Positions 34,261-46,500 of a stretch of 64,000 nucleotides of DNA are shown here, piece by piece. The DNA is from Arion vulgaris (taxonomy: Eukaryota; Mollusca; Gastropoda; Stylommatophora; Arionidae), in contig CM036758.1 in NCBI GenBank assembly GCA_020796225.1, forward strand, positions 25,314,397 to 25,378,396. The letters are read 5' to 3'. The position numbers and the translations under genes were made by a program. The notes beneath the pieces were generated by a model. The model saw only the letters and a list, made by a program, of their open reading frames with translations. It was not told the DNA's origin and did no database searches. Every line of letters starts with the position of its first letter. Positions within the stretch are counted from its first letter, which is position 1.

Positions 34261-35565
34261 TCTCTCTCTCTCTTTCGAACGTTCTTCACGGCCAATTTGA
34301 TCATTCTTGTTGTGATGTATAATTGGTCCACTGGCAAGAACGGAGTTATCTACGTCGGGACGATTGTGCGCCCATGGTGACTAGGCCCGCCCGTCCGTTT
34401 TTAGCCAGCTTTTGATTTACTAGGGTGAACTTTCCCTAGGTACGATCCTTCGGATCTACGCCTTTCGATCAACTATGCCGTATATTTGGGCTTTGTGATC
34501 TACGCCAAGACAGTGAGTTACGCTGCTTTACCCGTTCTTACTGGGAAATATTTCTCGGGCTTGTCAGCTTGTCCTCGGACGGCGTCTTACTCGTAAAACA
34601 CCGTGTAAAGTATCGGCCTTCGCCAATGTTCAGGACCCGAGCTTCCTGTCTGATCCGTACATTGTCGGCCTTGCTTTACCGTACGATTTTGAGTTTGATC
34701 CGGAGAAGGAACGTTCTCAGCCTTTTCTAGACGCGCGTTGGTACGTGACAATTTGCAATTAACCTCGAAAGGCACCGGCATGGGACCTAGTACAAACAAT
34801 GTAGAGGGTCGTTTCAGTCGGCGCTATCAACGCAACTGGGGATTTTGCGCCCACCACTATCACCCGCTCCAGTTATTCCGGGATGTTAGTTCGACTGCAA
34901 TCGAACCTTGCCCGGTTGCCCGATGCTGGCAGTTCCTTTGGTCTCTCCAACCTCAGTTCTTCCGGGGTGTTAATTTTAATCGCACAGTACCTTGCACGGT
35001 TTTCCCAGGGCGGGTAGTTTCGTTATGCACTAAACGCAACTTGTTCTTTTGCGCTCGGCAAACCTTGCCCAGTACATGTATCTGCACCAGGCTACCAATG
35101 CGGGGTCAGTTGCAATCTTCTCTCGCACCAACACGAGGGTAGACTTTCATTCGTTACGGTCCTGTCTTATTTATTCTTGCCGACGGGCTGGCAATGTTTG
35201 CCCCTCCTCAGGGCTTCGAGCTTCGCCCTACGTGGGCATACGTTTGGTCACTGGATGCACCTCTCATCCATGTCTGAGACGTTCGTTGCTGTTTCTTTGC
35301 GTTCAGGGACTTGGGCAATATCTTGTTGGACATCGGTCAGGAGAATTGTGCATTTTATTTGTATGTATCTTTATCGTATTTCCGTAATTGCACTGCTACC
35401 ACTACCAGTAGTTTCCTCTCCCGATCCCTGCCCCTCTTAGCCAGACCAGAACCAGAGTCTGTTTCCAGGGTCACCGCGTGGAGGTTAGGGCAGGGTCTTG
35501 GTTAGCGCGCCCCCTCGCTAACCCTGGCTCATGTTACCACCATGACCTCATGAGCCTTTTGACCC
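34261..35565 (-). mobile_element. Unclassified 1.3-kb CpG-rich retro-inserted element
   Basis: Bounded by a perfect 15-bp direct repeat CATATTTCTTCATTC (34246-34260 and 35566-35580). The left end is a TC-repeat then the tail shared with SINEs C and E, so in minus sense it ends in a GA-rich tail and was inserted as a 3'-tailed retroelement. The remainder is clearly richer in CG dinucleotides than its surroundings. Near its other end it has two hairpins: GGTTAGCG/CGCTAACC and GGCTCATG/CATGAGCC. The plus frames 34738-35142 and 35177-35440 are open but match nothing I can name with confidence. A faint resemblance of 35240-35400 to a tyrosine recombinase C-terminus was considered. Confidence 0.7.
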
Positions 35566-35689
35566 CATATTTCTTCATTCAATCGTTCTTTGAGTTATTT
35601 CTCCCAATAGTTTCCTGTTTGTATATTTGATAGGAGTTAGGCTTTTTATTTCTCAAAGTTTGCATTGGTAGCTGCTTTACAGCCTACAT

Positions 35690-35870
35690 ACTTTCAACTA
35701 CAAAGCGATCACAGTGTTGAACACAGGCCCTACATTTTATCACCTGTTTATGATATGACCAGAAACTTGATCTCATCTATCTAGAGATCAGGAATCACTG
35801 GAAAAAAACCCAAAATTTCCTATGGGGAGTGAACATAGTACTTTTGGAGCTTTAGGCTAGCATCATACCT
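35690..35870 (-). repeat. SINE family A, 5' part
   Basis: Minus copy of the body (ACTTGATCTCATCTATCTAG in plus sense) without the 3' block. Confidence 0.5.
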
Positions 35871-36261
35871 GAATGACACAAAGACTCTATCTTCATATAC
35901 AATATCATGATTCACATCGGAAGTTTTAAGTTTTAAGCTGAGGTGGAGTAAACTGGGAGACAAATGAGTTAAACCAGCAACTTAAATACAACAAAACTTA
36001 ACATGGTTAGAATGAGGCTCAGAAATTATGCACATCTTGTCGTTTGAAATAAAGTTTTTGTAATCACTACTTGTCCTGGACGGTTATTATAATAAATATT
36101 TATGTGTAGAATCATGTGTTAGTTTTTCTGTGTAATCTGATATAGATAATCTTGACACATGCTGAGACATATTAAGGTAGACAATTTATGTTTGAGCTGT
36201 TCTTTATTACTCTATTAATACTGTATTTATTATAGAACTCTATTTTTTAAAATAATTTCAG
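35871..36261. other. Intron upstream of the DISP3-like start exon
   Basis: AT-rich with a plausible acceptor TAATTTCAG at 36253-36261. Implies a noncoding 5' exon that I cannot place. Confidence 0.45.
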
Positions 36262-36268
36262 AGAAGCC

Positions 36269-37502
36269 ATGAGTTGGAGATCACTTTTTGCTAGATCTTC
36301 TAGCAGGAGATGGATGCCTGTTTCAAATGTGGATAACAGTGATGTCACCAATATGGATGAGTTAATGAGGATGGCTGATGGAAACTATGAAGAAAGTGGC
36401 AATAATAACTCTAGACATGCTTTCCAACATAGCAACCATGATGAACCGGTGTTTCACCACCATCAGAGACTTGATGGTATTTCAGCACCATTATTGCCAC
36501 CTACATCTATCTTGTCAACATCTGCAGAGGCTCAGACAGTTTCAGAGGCTGGTTCTGTCTATAAGGTGTCCTGTTTCCACAGCCTTCCCAAGCTGATATT
36601 TCCACAGAAAAGATGGTATCACATAATTTTGGCCATATTTGTTATACTATCTTTTGTTGGTCTTAATGTAGGTCTAGGCGTTTACAGCCTTATCTTTTAC
36701 TACCCTGACAAGTTGGTCATTGATAAATCTGTCAAGTCTTTCAGTATCCCAAATCATGAGGCATATCGTAATTTTGAGGCTCTAATGCTTGCAAGAAGAG
36801 ATAACTCAACTAAAAATAGATACCGCCGTGACACCTCTGAAACTTCTAAAACAGCCTCAAGATCGACTCGTGATGCTTTATTTACCAAGGAAAATGAAAT
36901 GCTCAAGCATACACACTCTATGTTGCAACAATTACAGAAAGAGCATGTTGGATTTAGCAGACCAAAGAGATATTCAAAACCACATGAGTCATCCCATTTT
37001 GGCTTTAGTATTGGTTCAGCTGTTAATAGTGTTCTGGAAAGAATTAAGAGATCAACAATTGGTTGCCTGTTTGAATATCAAAGCAAAGCCAGGTGGAAAA
37101 TGCATGTCATATATTTAGCTCATGGTGATGACAATACAAACATGTTCACAAAGGAACGACTTCAGACGGTACATGCCATTGAGAAAAAAATTATAGAGCA
37201 TCCTGGCTTTCACAATTTTTGTCTACGGGACCCTCACTTGGAGCTTTATGACCCTTTAGTTCGAAACATGAATGGGTGTGTGCCACTAAACTCGTTACTG
37301 ACCTACTTCTACCCATCACAAGATGCGGGAGGAAATATATTCTATGACGGTCTTGGAGCCAACATAGTGGATGTAGACAGTGCTCTGACATTGGCTATGA
37401 ACCAGGAATCTTTCTACTATTATGTGGATGATAAAATCAATAAAACTTTTCAGAAGAGTCATCTGTTGAGATCTGAAGTTTTGTTTGGAGCACCTCTGCC
37501 AG
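36269..37502 (+). CDS. DISP3: DISP3-like exon with start codon, TM1 and most of loop 1
   Basis: Codons 1-411. The ATG sits in GCCATGA, a good start context, after acceptor TTTCAG at 36256-36261. TM1 is HIILAIFVILSFVGLNVGLG. The loop contains basic motifs RYRR (184-187), RPKR (231-234) and RIKR (258-261) and a conserved cysteine-bearing core (ERIKRSTIGCLFEY to NGCVPLNSLLTYFYP). Donor GTGAGT. Confidence 0.94.
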
Positions 37503-40500
37503 GTGAGTGATGTTTCACCTTATGTAATAGCTAACAGTACTATATATCAATTCCTACATATTATACATATTCTGTACTTTTGCTAGACATTATGTCTTTA
37601 GACATGCCACCATGCCATTTGAGATATTTACTTTTAGTCTTCCTGATTCTCCTTTACATGCCCTAGCCATGCCATCTGAGGTCTTTACTTTCGGTCTTCC
37701 TGAGCCTCCTGTGCATGCCATAGCCATGCCATCTGAGGTCTTTACTTTCGGTCTTCCTGAGCTCCTGTGCATGCCATAGCCATGCCATCTGAGTCTTTAC
37801 TTTCGGTCTTCCTGAGCCTCCTGTGCATGCCATAGCCATGCCATCTGAGGTCTTTCTTTCGTCTTCCTGAGCCTCCTGTGCATGCCTACCCATGCCATCT
37901 GAGGTCTTTACTTTCGGTCTTCCTGAGCCTCCTGTGCATGCCATAGCCATGCCATCTGAGGTCTTTACTTCGGTCTTCTGAGCTTCCTGTGCATGCCTAG
38001 TCATGTCATCTGAGATCTTTCCTGTCAATCTTCCTGAGCCTAATGTGCATGCCTCTAGCCATGCCATCTGAGGTCTTTCCTGTCAATCTTCCTGTGCCTC
38101 CTTTGCCTGCCCTTATCAATGCCATCTGAGGTCTTTACTGTCTGTCTTCCTGAGCCTTTTTTGTCTGTTATATACATGCCATATGAGGTTTTTACTGTGT
38201 CTTCTTAAGTCTACTTTGTCTGCTATCACCCACCAAGTTAACTCACTTTTAACTACGTGACAATGAATTATACTTCTTACTACTTTTGTTTTCTAAATAT
38301 TGTTTTAATGTTGTTTGTCTTTAATGTTTTTTCGCTAGATATTATTATTTTTACATCGGTGGGAGAAGTTTGTTTCTCAGTACAGTAAATTTTCAAGTAA
38401 CTCCTCTACAATTATTGCTGCAGTTATTCCTCTCCAATTCTTGCAATCTGTTAGATCTCCTTTCTGTCAAATGTTAACTATTATTCCTTGTATTCAATCA
38501 GTAAGCATTATTCTTCTTTCTCCCATATCATTGTGAACAAAAATTCCAATACATTTGCTGCCCGCATTGGATCTGCCTTGAGAAGTTTTTCTGACAGTTC
38601 ATCTTTACCTGGTGCCCTGTTATTCCAGAAACTAATAGCGTTTTATCATTTCTTATTTATCTGGTGTTCTTAAATCTACTAGAATGTTCCTAGAGGCTGG
38701 TTGGATATTAACCCTTAGAACTATGATGTTAAGCTATCAGAAAACCTTTTTCTGTTCTCCCAACAATATTCCCATCTGACTGAATATGATTTTCTGATGT
38801 GTTCAAGTCATTATTCATGCTAAATCATCCAGCTTGTCACCAGGGTGAAGTCTGTACTCTTTTCAGGGAATAGCCGTTAAAGGTCCAAATGGGGCCATAG
38901 GTGCATGAAAATAAGGTGATAAGTAAGAATCAGTGAGAGGTCAGTGAGCTGGCAGTGATCAAGACTATCCCACTTCCATGCGGCGGCCCTGGAAACAGAC
39001 TGAAGTCCGGCAAAGTGGGTAGGGATTGACCCAGTCTGAGCAGGATGAGAATAGAAATTTGGCCAACAGGAGCAACCCTTCAGAAACTATGGGAGACCGG
39101 TGAAGACCTCAAGCACACCGCCCTATTTATGTCACATACAGGAGTAGTCACATAGCAGACATTTATCAAGAAGTTGCCACTCATACAATGATGTGGTAGT
39201 ACGTACAGTGCTGGGCATAAAAGATTGGCTTGCATATCAGACAAGCAATATAACCGATTTTTCAATGACTACTTGAAAATGGCAGCAAAAGGCCGGCCAT
39301 GCAAAAGTTGGACCTCAGAGATAACAGAGGCAACAGAAGACACTGTTTATGAAGCGCACACAAAAGCAATTTCTATCAATCTCTTCTTATCCTGACGCTG
39401 TGAGACAAAACAGGATACAAGAAAAGAAAGAAAACGTTTCCATAAACTTTTTTCCATGAACATTGAGCTCATCTGTTTATATACAACTTTTTCTCATGAA
39501 CATTGAGTTCATCTGTTTCCATACAGAGGTGACAAAAGACACTGTTTATGAAGTGCACACTAAAGCCTGTTCTATAAATCTCTTCTTATCCTGAAGCTGT
39601 GAAGCAAAACAGGATTGGAGAAAGAAAAAATAAATGCACACAAAAGCCTGTTCTAAAATCTCTTCATATCCTGAAGTTGTTATGCAAACCAGGAGTGGAG
39701 AAAAGAAAGTACTGTGTAGCAGCTTCCAGGTCAAGCGTGTCTGAAAGCATGCTAGTCTAACTTGTTTACATTTTCATAATTGCTTACTCTCTGCAAATAC
39801 TGTCCATGGTTGTTGTTTACATAAGTCTAACCTGGAAATTTCGATGGGGGGTAGACCTAAACATACCTATTGTCCTACCCCAAGTTGATTGAGATGTGTG
39901 ACAACAGCTAACTTACTGGTTTTGTTGGTACAACCAATGGAAACGTATCTATCTCTGGTCTAACGGTTGCGCTCTCCACACAGGATAATAATACGTTAAA
40001 ACTTAAATTATTATAGGTAATGCAAACGTATATGCCCCAAAACGGATGATCGAGCATGTTTCTATCCAGGGACAGTCTCGTCATGACACAAGCTTGTCGA
40101 TGCTCTTCAGCTCATGTACAAGTTACAAGGAGGGACTGAAAAGTGGTCAATAAAAGAGGAAGTTGGTGCCTGTAAGGAAAGGTTGTATCTAGTAGACAGT
40201 GAGGAGTCTCTCATAGGCTAAGGTGGCAAATCCAAAAGTGCTGAACAGAAAGATGCAATTATTGCAGCTGTTAGGTTAACACTTTAAACAAGCAGCACAA
40301 TGTAAACCCATTCTTTGGCCCAAACCACATACAGACCACTGAGAGGGACCAAAATGTGGTGATAAGAACAAACGCAAAAGAAGAGAAAGTCCAAATGTAA
40401 CTGCTAGGAGTATCACCATGCAGATAAATCTGATTGTCACATGGCCCTATTTCTGTATATGATTGTATGATTTGAGTTACACCATTTTTTGCACCATGTG

Positions 40501-43500
40501 ACTTACTCTTTGTCTTTATTCATGACATCATCATCAGGTGCCGGCTGGCTTAGGTGATCATGTATTTCCACAAATCTTTGTCTCTGGTGTTTGCTCTCAG
40601 ATGATGATGTTCTTCCATGCCATGAAGTCAGACTATTCAAAATTGTCTCTGTCTCATCTCCCCTCTATTTTACCAGTTGTTACAAGGTGTTCTAAACCTT
40701 CCTTTCCCATCACATGCCCAAAAATGATGACTGCCTCTTTCTTATATTGACAATTCTTCTTCTAACCAGGACTGCGAGTTTTCACTCTTGGGCAATATTG
40801 ACAATAAGTTTTCTCTGTGCCTCTGACCTCATTCAACACCTCCACATTAGTCATTTTAGCATTACTCATGACATGAGTTCCCGTAGAGCTGTTTCCTCCA
40901 GCATAATCTGGTTTGCATTTATTCTCATGACGTTAGTCTTTTCCCTGTGTATTTTCAAACCTAGTTGCTGAGACTTATTATTTAAAATATTCATTTTATC
41001 TTTACTCTGTGTGTGATATAAGAGTAGTTATGATATGAAAAAATCCCACTCCTCCTTTGGAATTTGATCCAGGGATCTTGTGCAAACAAAACAATTGCAC
41101 AAAGCGCAATGCTATTTTAGCTCCCAGTGAGTTTGTGTGGGTATAGCAATTTGTTTCATGTTTATATATCCAACTATGGTCATTTGCAAAAATTAATTAG
41201 TTTAGTAGATTGGGTTTTTCACTTTCTTCATCTGCCGTTATCACAGAAAGATGCACTGATCATTACCCAACACTCTCCAAGCAGTACTATTATGTGTAAT
41301 TCTCTCCAACTTTTCTTTGCTCTTCCAATACCAGCCTTTTTATCTTTTAACCACATGTTCTTTGGTCTACCCACTCTCTTTCTATGGCTGTTCTATAGTT
41401 AGAGGTTTGCAGTGTGTGACCCATTCATCCCCACTTCCATCTTCAAATTTCCTGCATATCTGACCCTGTCATGTTCTAACCCACAATCAGGCATTAGTAA
41501 CTTTGTCAAACCACTGCAAACCAAGGATCATATGTAGGCATCTATTACTGAAAACATATAACTCTGATATTGTCGAATAAATATTCCTGAATTCCATAAT
41601 CTTCTAATATGAGCTATTATTTGCTCTGGTTTTGTTGGACACATCCCGATTTATAAATGTGATATTTTTAATTGTATGTCATACTTGATTGTTCTTTTGT
41701 TTAATTGTGGTGATGTAAACAGGACATCGTTCTTTTGTTTAATTGCGTAATGTAAACAGGACATAGGTGTATCCTATTTCTTTTCTATAAGTTAACTTGA
41801 CCTTGCTTAACTGTCATTCAACAAGTGGTCTTTCTGTTTCTTTTCATTATTATTGCATACATTTTACCTATGTGACAGTAGCACAGGTTCCAGAATTTAG
41901 ATATATGGGAAGTATTTTCACAGAAGAGGGTAAAATGGACAGAGAAATCAAGACTAGATGCCAACATGCCAATGTAGTAGCATACCAACTGTCCCTACTG
42001 CTCAAAAGCCCAAAGATAGACATGGCAGTCAAGCGGCAACTGATAAATTGAAATAGGGGGAAGACTGCAGTAAAACTTGGTAAATAGTGAAACACGTACA
42101 AACAAAGTACTATAGTTTTACAAAATACAGAAACAGTGACAATAAACAGCAACGTTTCGACCAACAAGGCCTTTATCACGCAAACGAACAAACAGGAGTG
42201 ACTAATTAAAATGAAACACAAATGGACGACCAAATACAAACGTATCTAAGGAAAATCTGGAATAAAAACGAATAACGAAATAAATGTAACACAAAAAACA
42301 CACATAAAAACTAGAAATAGAACGGAAAAGAAACAATGAAACATCTAGTAAATATATAACTTGAATACATGCAACATATACCCATATAGATTACAAAGCA
42401 TGGGAAGAGAAAGTACTAAGAAGCATAAGAATGTAATACATGCAACATATACCCATTAGATTACAAAGCATGGAAGAGAAAGTACTAAGAAGCATAAGAA
42501 TGTAATACGTTGAGCCGCGGTGGTCAAGGTACCATACAAAGAAATCAACTGATTCTCCAGAGCAAATCGACTACGATCATCAGAGGAACATGAACGGATG
42601 GCTGTGACCTGGACATCGCAAGCTCCTGAATGGCCAGTATCATTGAAATGGGTAGCTACAGGGTCACAGAGCATTGGCGTATATCGCGCAAGTGTTGGGC
42701 GAATCGGTCACTGAGTCTCCTGCCGGTTTCCCAATATAGGCCTTGTTGCACCGCTTGCAGATAATGGCATAGATAATATTACGGGACTCGCACGTGAAAC
42801 TGTCTTCAACAACGAACGTGGCTTTTGGAAAAGACACCGTGGGGCCTGTATTACATAAGCACAAGTGTTGCAGCGCCCGGCCACACTGGATGGTGCCAAA
42901 ATGACTCTGGATATTAGGCTTGAGGCGACTGTGAACCAACATCCTCTCCGACCCACCATTGACCACTACTCTACTCTACTCTTCAAGATGAGCACCGTTT
43001 TCACCGTGGCTTACGGCTGAAATTTCATTTTCGGAACCAGGTTGACACTGACCAATGTCATGACACGAGTATGTTCGCTAAATATTCTACTCGCAAACAT
43101 GATTGGACACCCAACCCTGGTGTCTCCAACGCTCTTGATCTCTACATCAAGAATACTTTACACGATATTGGACTGCTCCACCCCAAACGCCTAGGGCATT
43201 CTAACATGTCTCCGTCCAAGTTTCGTGCTCTATCACACCTCCGTCGACGTGATGACATTGTTATCAAACCCCCGACAAAGGCGATGCAATAGTGGTATGG
43301 AGCAAAGAACTATACCTTCAGGAAGGCCGGAACCAATTACTTGACACCCAATTCTATAAAACTAGTTCTTCTGATGTAACATTATCTAACAATAGTAAAG
43401 TCCGTACAGTAATTAAGAACTTAATTGCCTCTAACGACCTTCCTACCGGCGCATCATCACTTTGTGTCATCGATAGCTGTTTAGGAAAACCCGCCTTTAT

Positions 43501-46500
43501 ATGCTCCCCAAAATTCATAAACTGAACAATTCGGGTAGGCCCATCGTTTCTGCTTGCTCTTGTCCTACGGAACATATTTCCGAATTTCTTGATAGTATCT
43601 TCAATCCTATAGTCACCACACTACCTTCATTCTTGAAAGATACGAACCACACCTTGTCTGTTTTTCGTCTATTGAGTTGTTGCCTGGCAGGACTTACCGT
43701 CTCTTCCTCCTTGATGTGTGCTCATTGTACACCTCCATACCTCATTCCGACGGACTTCAAGCTCTCCAGTTCTTTCTCGACAGGAGAACTAACCCACTTG
43801 TCTCCACCTCGGCTCTCCTTCGTCTTGCAGAACTAGTTCTAACTCTCAACTCCTTTCAGTTCAATGACCAGTTCTTTGAGCAGATCAGTGGGGTCGCCAT
43901 GGGTACTAAAATGGGACCCAGTTATGCTTGTCTATTCATGGGTCATCTTGAGCACCTAGTATGGAATTCCTATGATGGCCCTCTTCCGTCTGTGTATCAT
44001 AGATACATTGATGATTGTATTGGCATTACCGATATGCCTGAATCCGATTTGTCACGCTTAATTAATTTCATTAATGTCTTCAATCCGGCTATTCGGTTTA
44101 CATCTCACATCTCTACTTCTTGTGTCAACTTTCTTGACATCACTATCACTATCAGCCTATCCACCATCACTACATCAGTATACTACAAGCCTACTGATGC
44201 ACATAGTTTCTTCTTTATACCTCTTCCCATTCCCAGGCTTGTCGTGACTCTTTACCATTCTCTCAACTCTTGCGCCTTCGTCACCTCTGTAGCAGGGACG
44301 ATTTTCCGATAGAGCTCACGAGATGCTGGATTTCTTTCGTAGCGCTTATACCCGGATAAGGTGCTTGCTTCTGCTATGCGGCGCGTTCAGCAAATTTCTC
44401 GCCAGGAGGCTCTCTCTAACCAGCATAGAACTTCCAATTCTGACAGGGTGAAACTTGTCTTAACTTTCCACCCTCATAGTTCCCTTGTGAAGAAAGTCTT
44501 ATTCCGTCATCTCTCCATTCTTCAGTCTGATCCTGAGACACGTTCAATCTTCCAACACTATCCTTTGGTGGCGTACAGACGGACAGAAGCCTTAAGGATA
44601 TGTTGGTTCACAGTCGTCTCAAGCCTAATATCCAGAGTCATTTTGGCACCATCCAGTGTGGCGCGGCGCTGCAACACTTGTGCTTATGTAATACAGACCG
44701 CACGGTGTCTTTTCCAAAAGCCACGTTCGTTGTTGAAGACAGTTTCACGTGCGAGTCCGTAATATTATCTATGCCATTATCTGCAAGCGGTGCAACAAGG
44801 CCTATATTGGGAAACCCGGGCAGGAACTCAGTGACCGATTCGCCAACACTTGCGCGATATACGCCAATGCTCTGTGACCCTGTAGCTACCCATTTCAATG
44901 ATACTGGCCATTCAGGAGCTTGCGATGTCCAGGTCACAGCCATCCGATCATGTTCCTCTGATGATCGTAGTCGATTTGCTCTGGAGAATCGGTTGATTTC
45001 TTTGTATGGTACCTTGCGATCACGCGGGCTCAACGTATTACATTCTTATGCTTCTTAGTACTTTCTCTTCCCATGCTTTGTAATCTATATGGGTATATGT
45101 TGCATGTATTACATTCTTATGCTTCTTAGTACTTTCTCTTCCCATGCTTTGTAATCTATATGGGTATATGTTGCATGTATTCAAGTTATATATTTACTAG
45201 ATGTTTCATTGTTTCTTTTCCGTTCTATTTCTAGTTTTTATGTGTGTTTTGTGTTACATTTATTTCGTTATTCGTTTTTATTCCAGATTTTCCTTAGATA
45301 CGTTTGTATTTGGTCGTCCATTTGTGTTTCATTTTAATTAGTCACTCCTGTTTGTTCGTTGCTTGATAAAGGCCTTGTTGGTCGAAACGTTGCTGTTTAT
45401 TGTCACTGTTTCTGTATTTTGTAAAACTATAGTACTTTGTTTGTACGTGTTTAACTGATAAATTGCATATTTCTACCAACTCTCTGTTATGAATGTCAAA
45501 CATGGCCCCTAACTAAATGCCAAGAAAGAAATATCACAACATGTGAAATGAACTGTCTAATAAAACACTTAAATGTTACAAGAAAGGATAGATTGAGAAA
45601 TAAAAACATTAGAAATGTCGTTGGAATCACACCATGCATCCAGCATATTAGAAAACAAATAAAATGGTCCGGTCACCTAATTAGAATGAAACCAGATCTA
45701 TTACCATCTCCCACCTATAACAACCGCAACCGGATGCAGAGCAAAGAAGGACCAATAACCCGATTGATTTAGAGTTTAAATGGGTTTTTTGGTGACTGAT
45801 ACTTGCTATTTGCTAGAGCCATATTAGTAGAAAGAGAGAGAACATGATCCCAAAACTGTACCATAGGGAAAGGGATGATTTGTTTAGTGGTTGACATTTC
45901 TTATTATTTAGATGAAACTTTTATCAATGTTTACTTCTTGATTATTATGTTGGAAGAACAAAATATCCTATCTTAATGTGTTTACATTTTGTTTGTATTA
46001 TTTTGTAACAACTTCAAATGCTATCAAGATATGTGTATGTTTGTGACCATAGGGAAAGGGATGATTTGTTTAGTGGTTGACATTCTTATTATTTAGATGA
46101 AACTTTTATCAATGTTTATTTCTTGATTATTATGTTGGAAGAACAAAATATGCTATCTTAATGTGTTTACATTTTGTTTGTATTATTTTGTAACAACTTC
46201 AAATGCTATCAAGATATGTGTATGTTTGTGACCATAGGGAAAGGGATGATTTGTTTAGTGGTTGACATTCTTATTATTTAGATGAAACTTTTATCAATGT
46301 TTACTTCTTGATAATTATGTTGGAAGAACAAAATATCCTATCTTAATGTGTTTACATTTTGTTTGTATTACTTTGTAACAACTTCAAATGCTATCAAGAT
46401 ATGTGTATGTTTGTGTTACACTAATAAAATTAAGTATGCTATCTTGATGTGTGTACAGTTATGTAATGTTGGAAACACTCAAATCTTATGTTGATATATG

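Larger units (their letters stand above)
42051..45452 (+). mobile_element. Penelope-like retroelement with inverted arms, 3.4 kb
   Basis: Bounded by the 13-bp repeat AACTGATAAATTG (42038-42050 and 45453-45465). The left arm (about 42051-42960) is an inverted copy of the right part (about 44590-45452). Each carries the GIY-YIG region and the terminal ACAAAGTACTATAGTTTTAC motif. The unique centre encodes the reverse transcriptase. An inverted partial copy joined to a full one is typical of Penelope-like elements. Confidence 0.92.

Noticed and set aside
34738..35440. Host gene in the CpG-rich block
   Set aside because: No start-to-stop frame matches a known protein and the whole block lies within a target-site duplication, so it is treated as a mobile element.
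37590..38067. Repetitive frames rich in MAMACTGGSGRPKVKT
   Set aside because: 57-bp intronic minisatellite.
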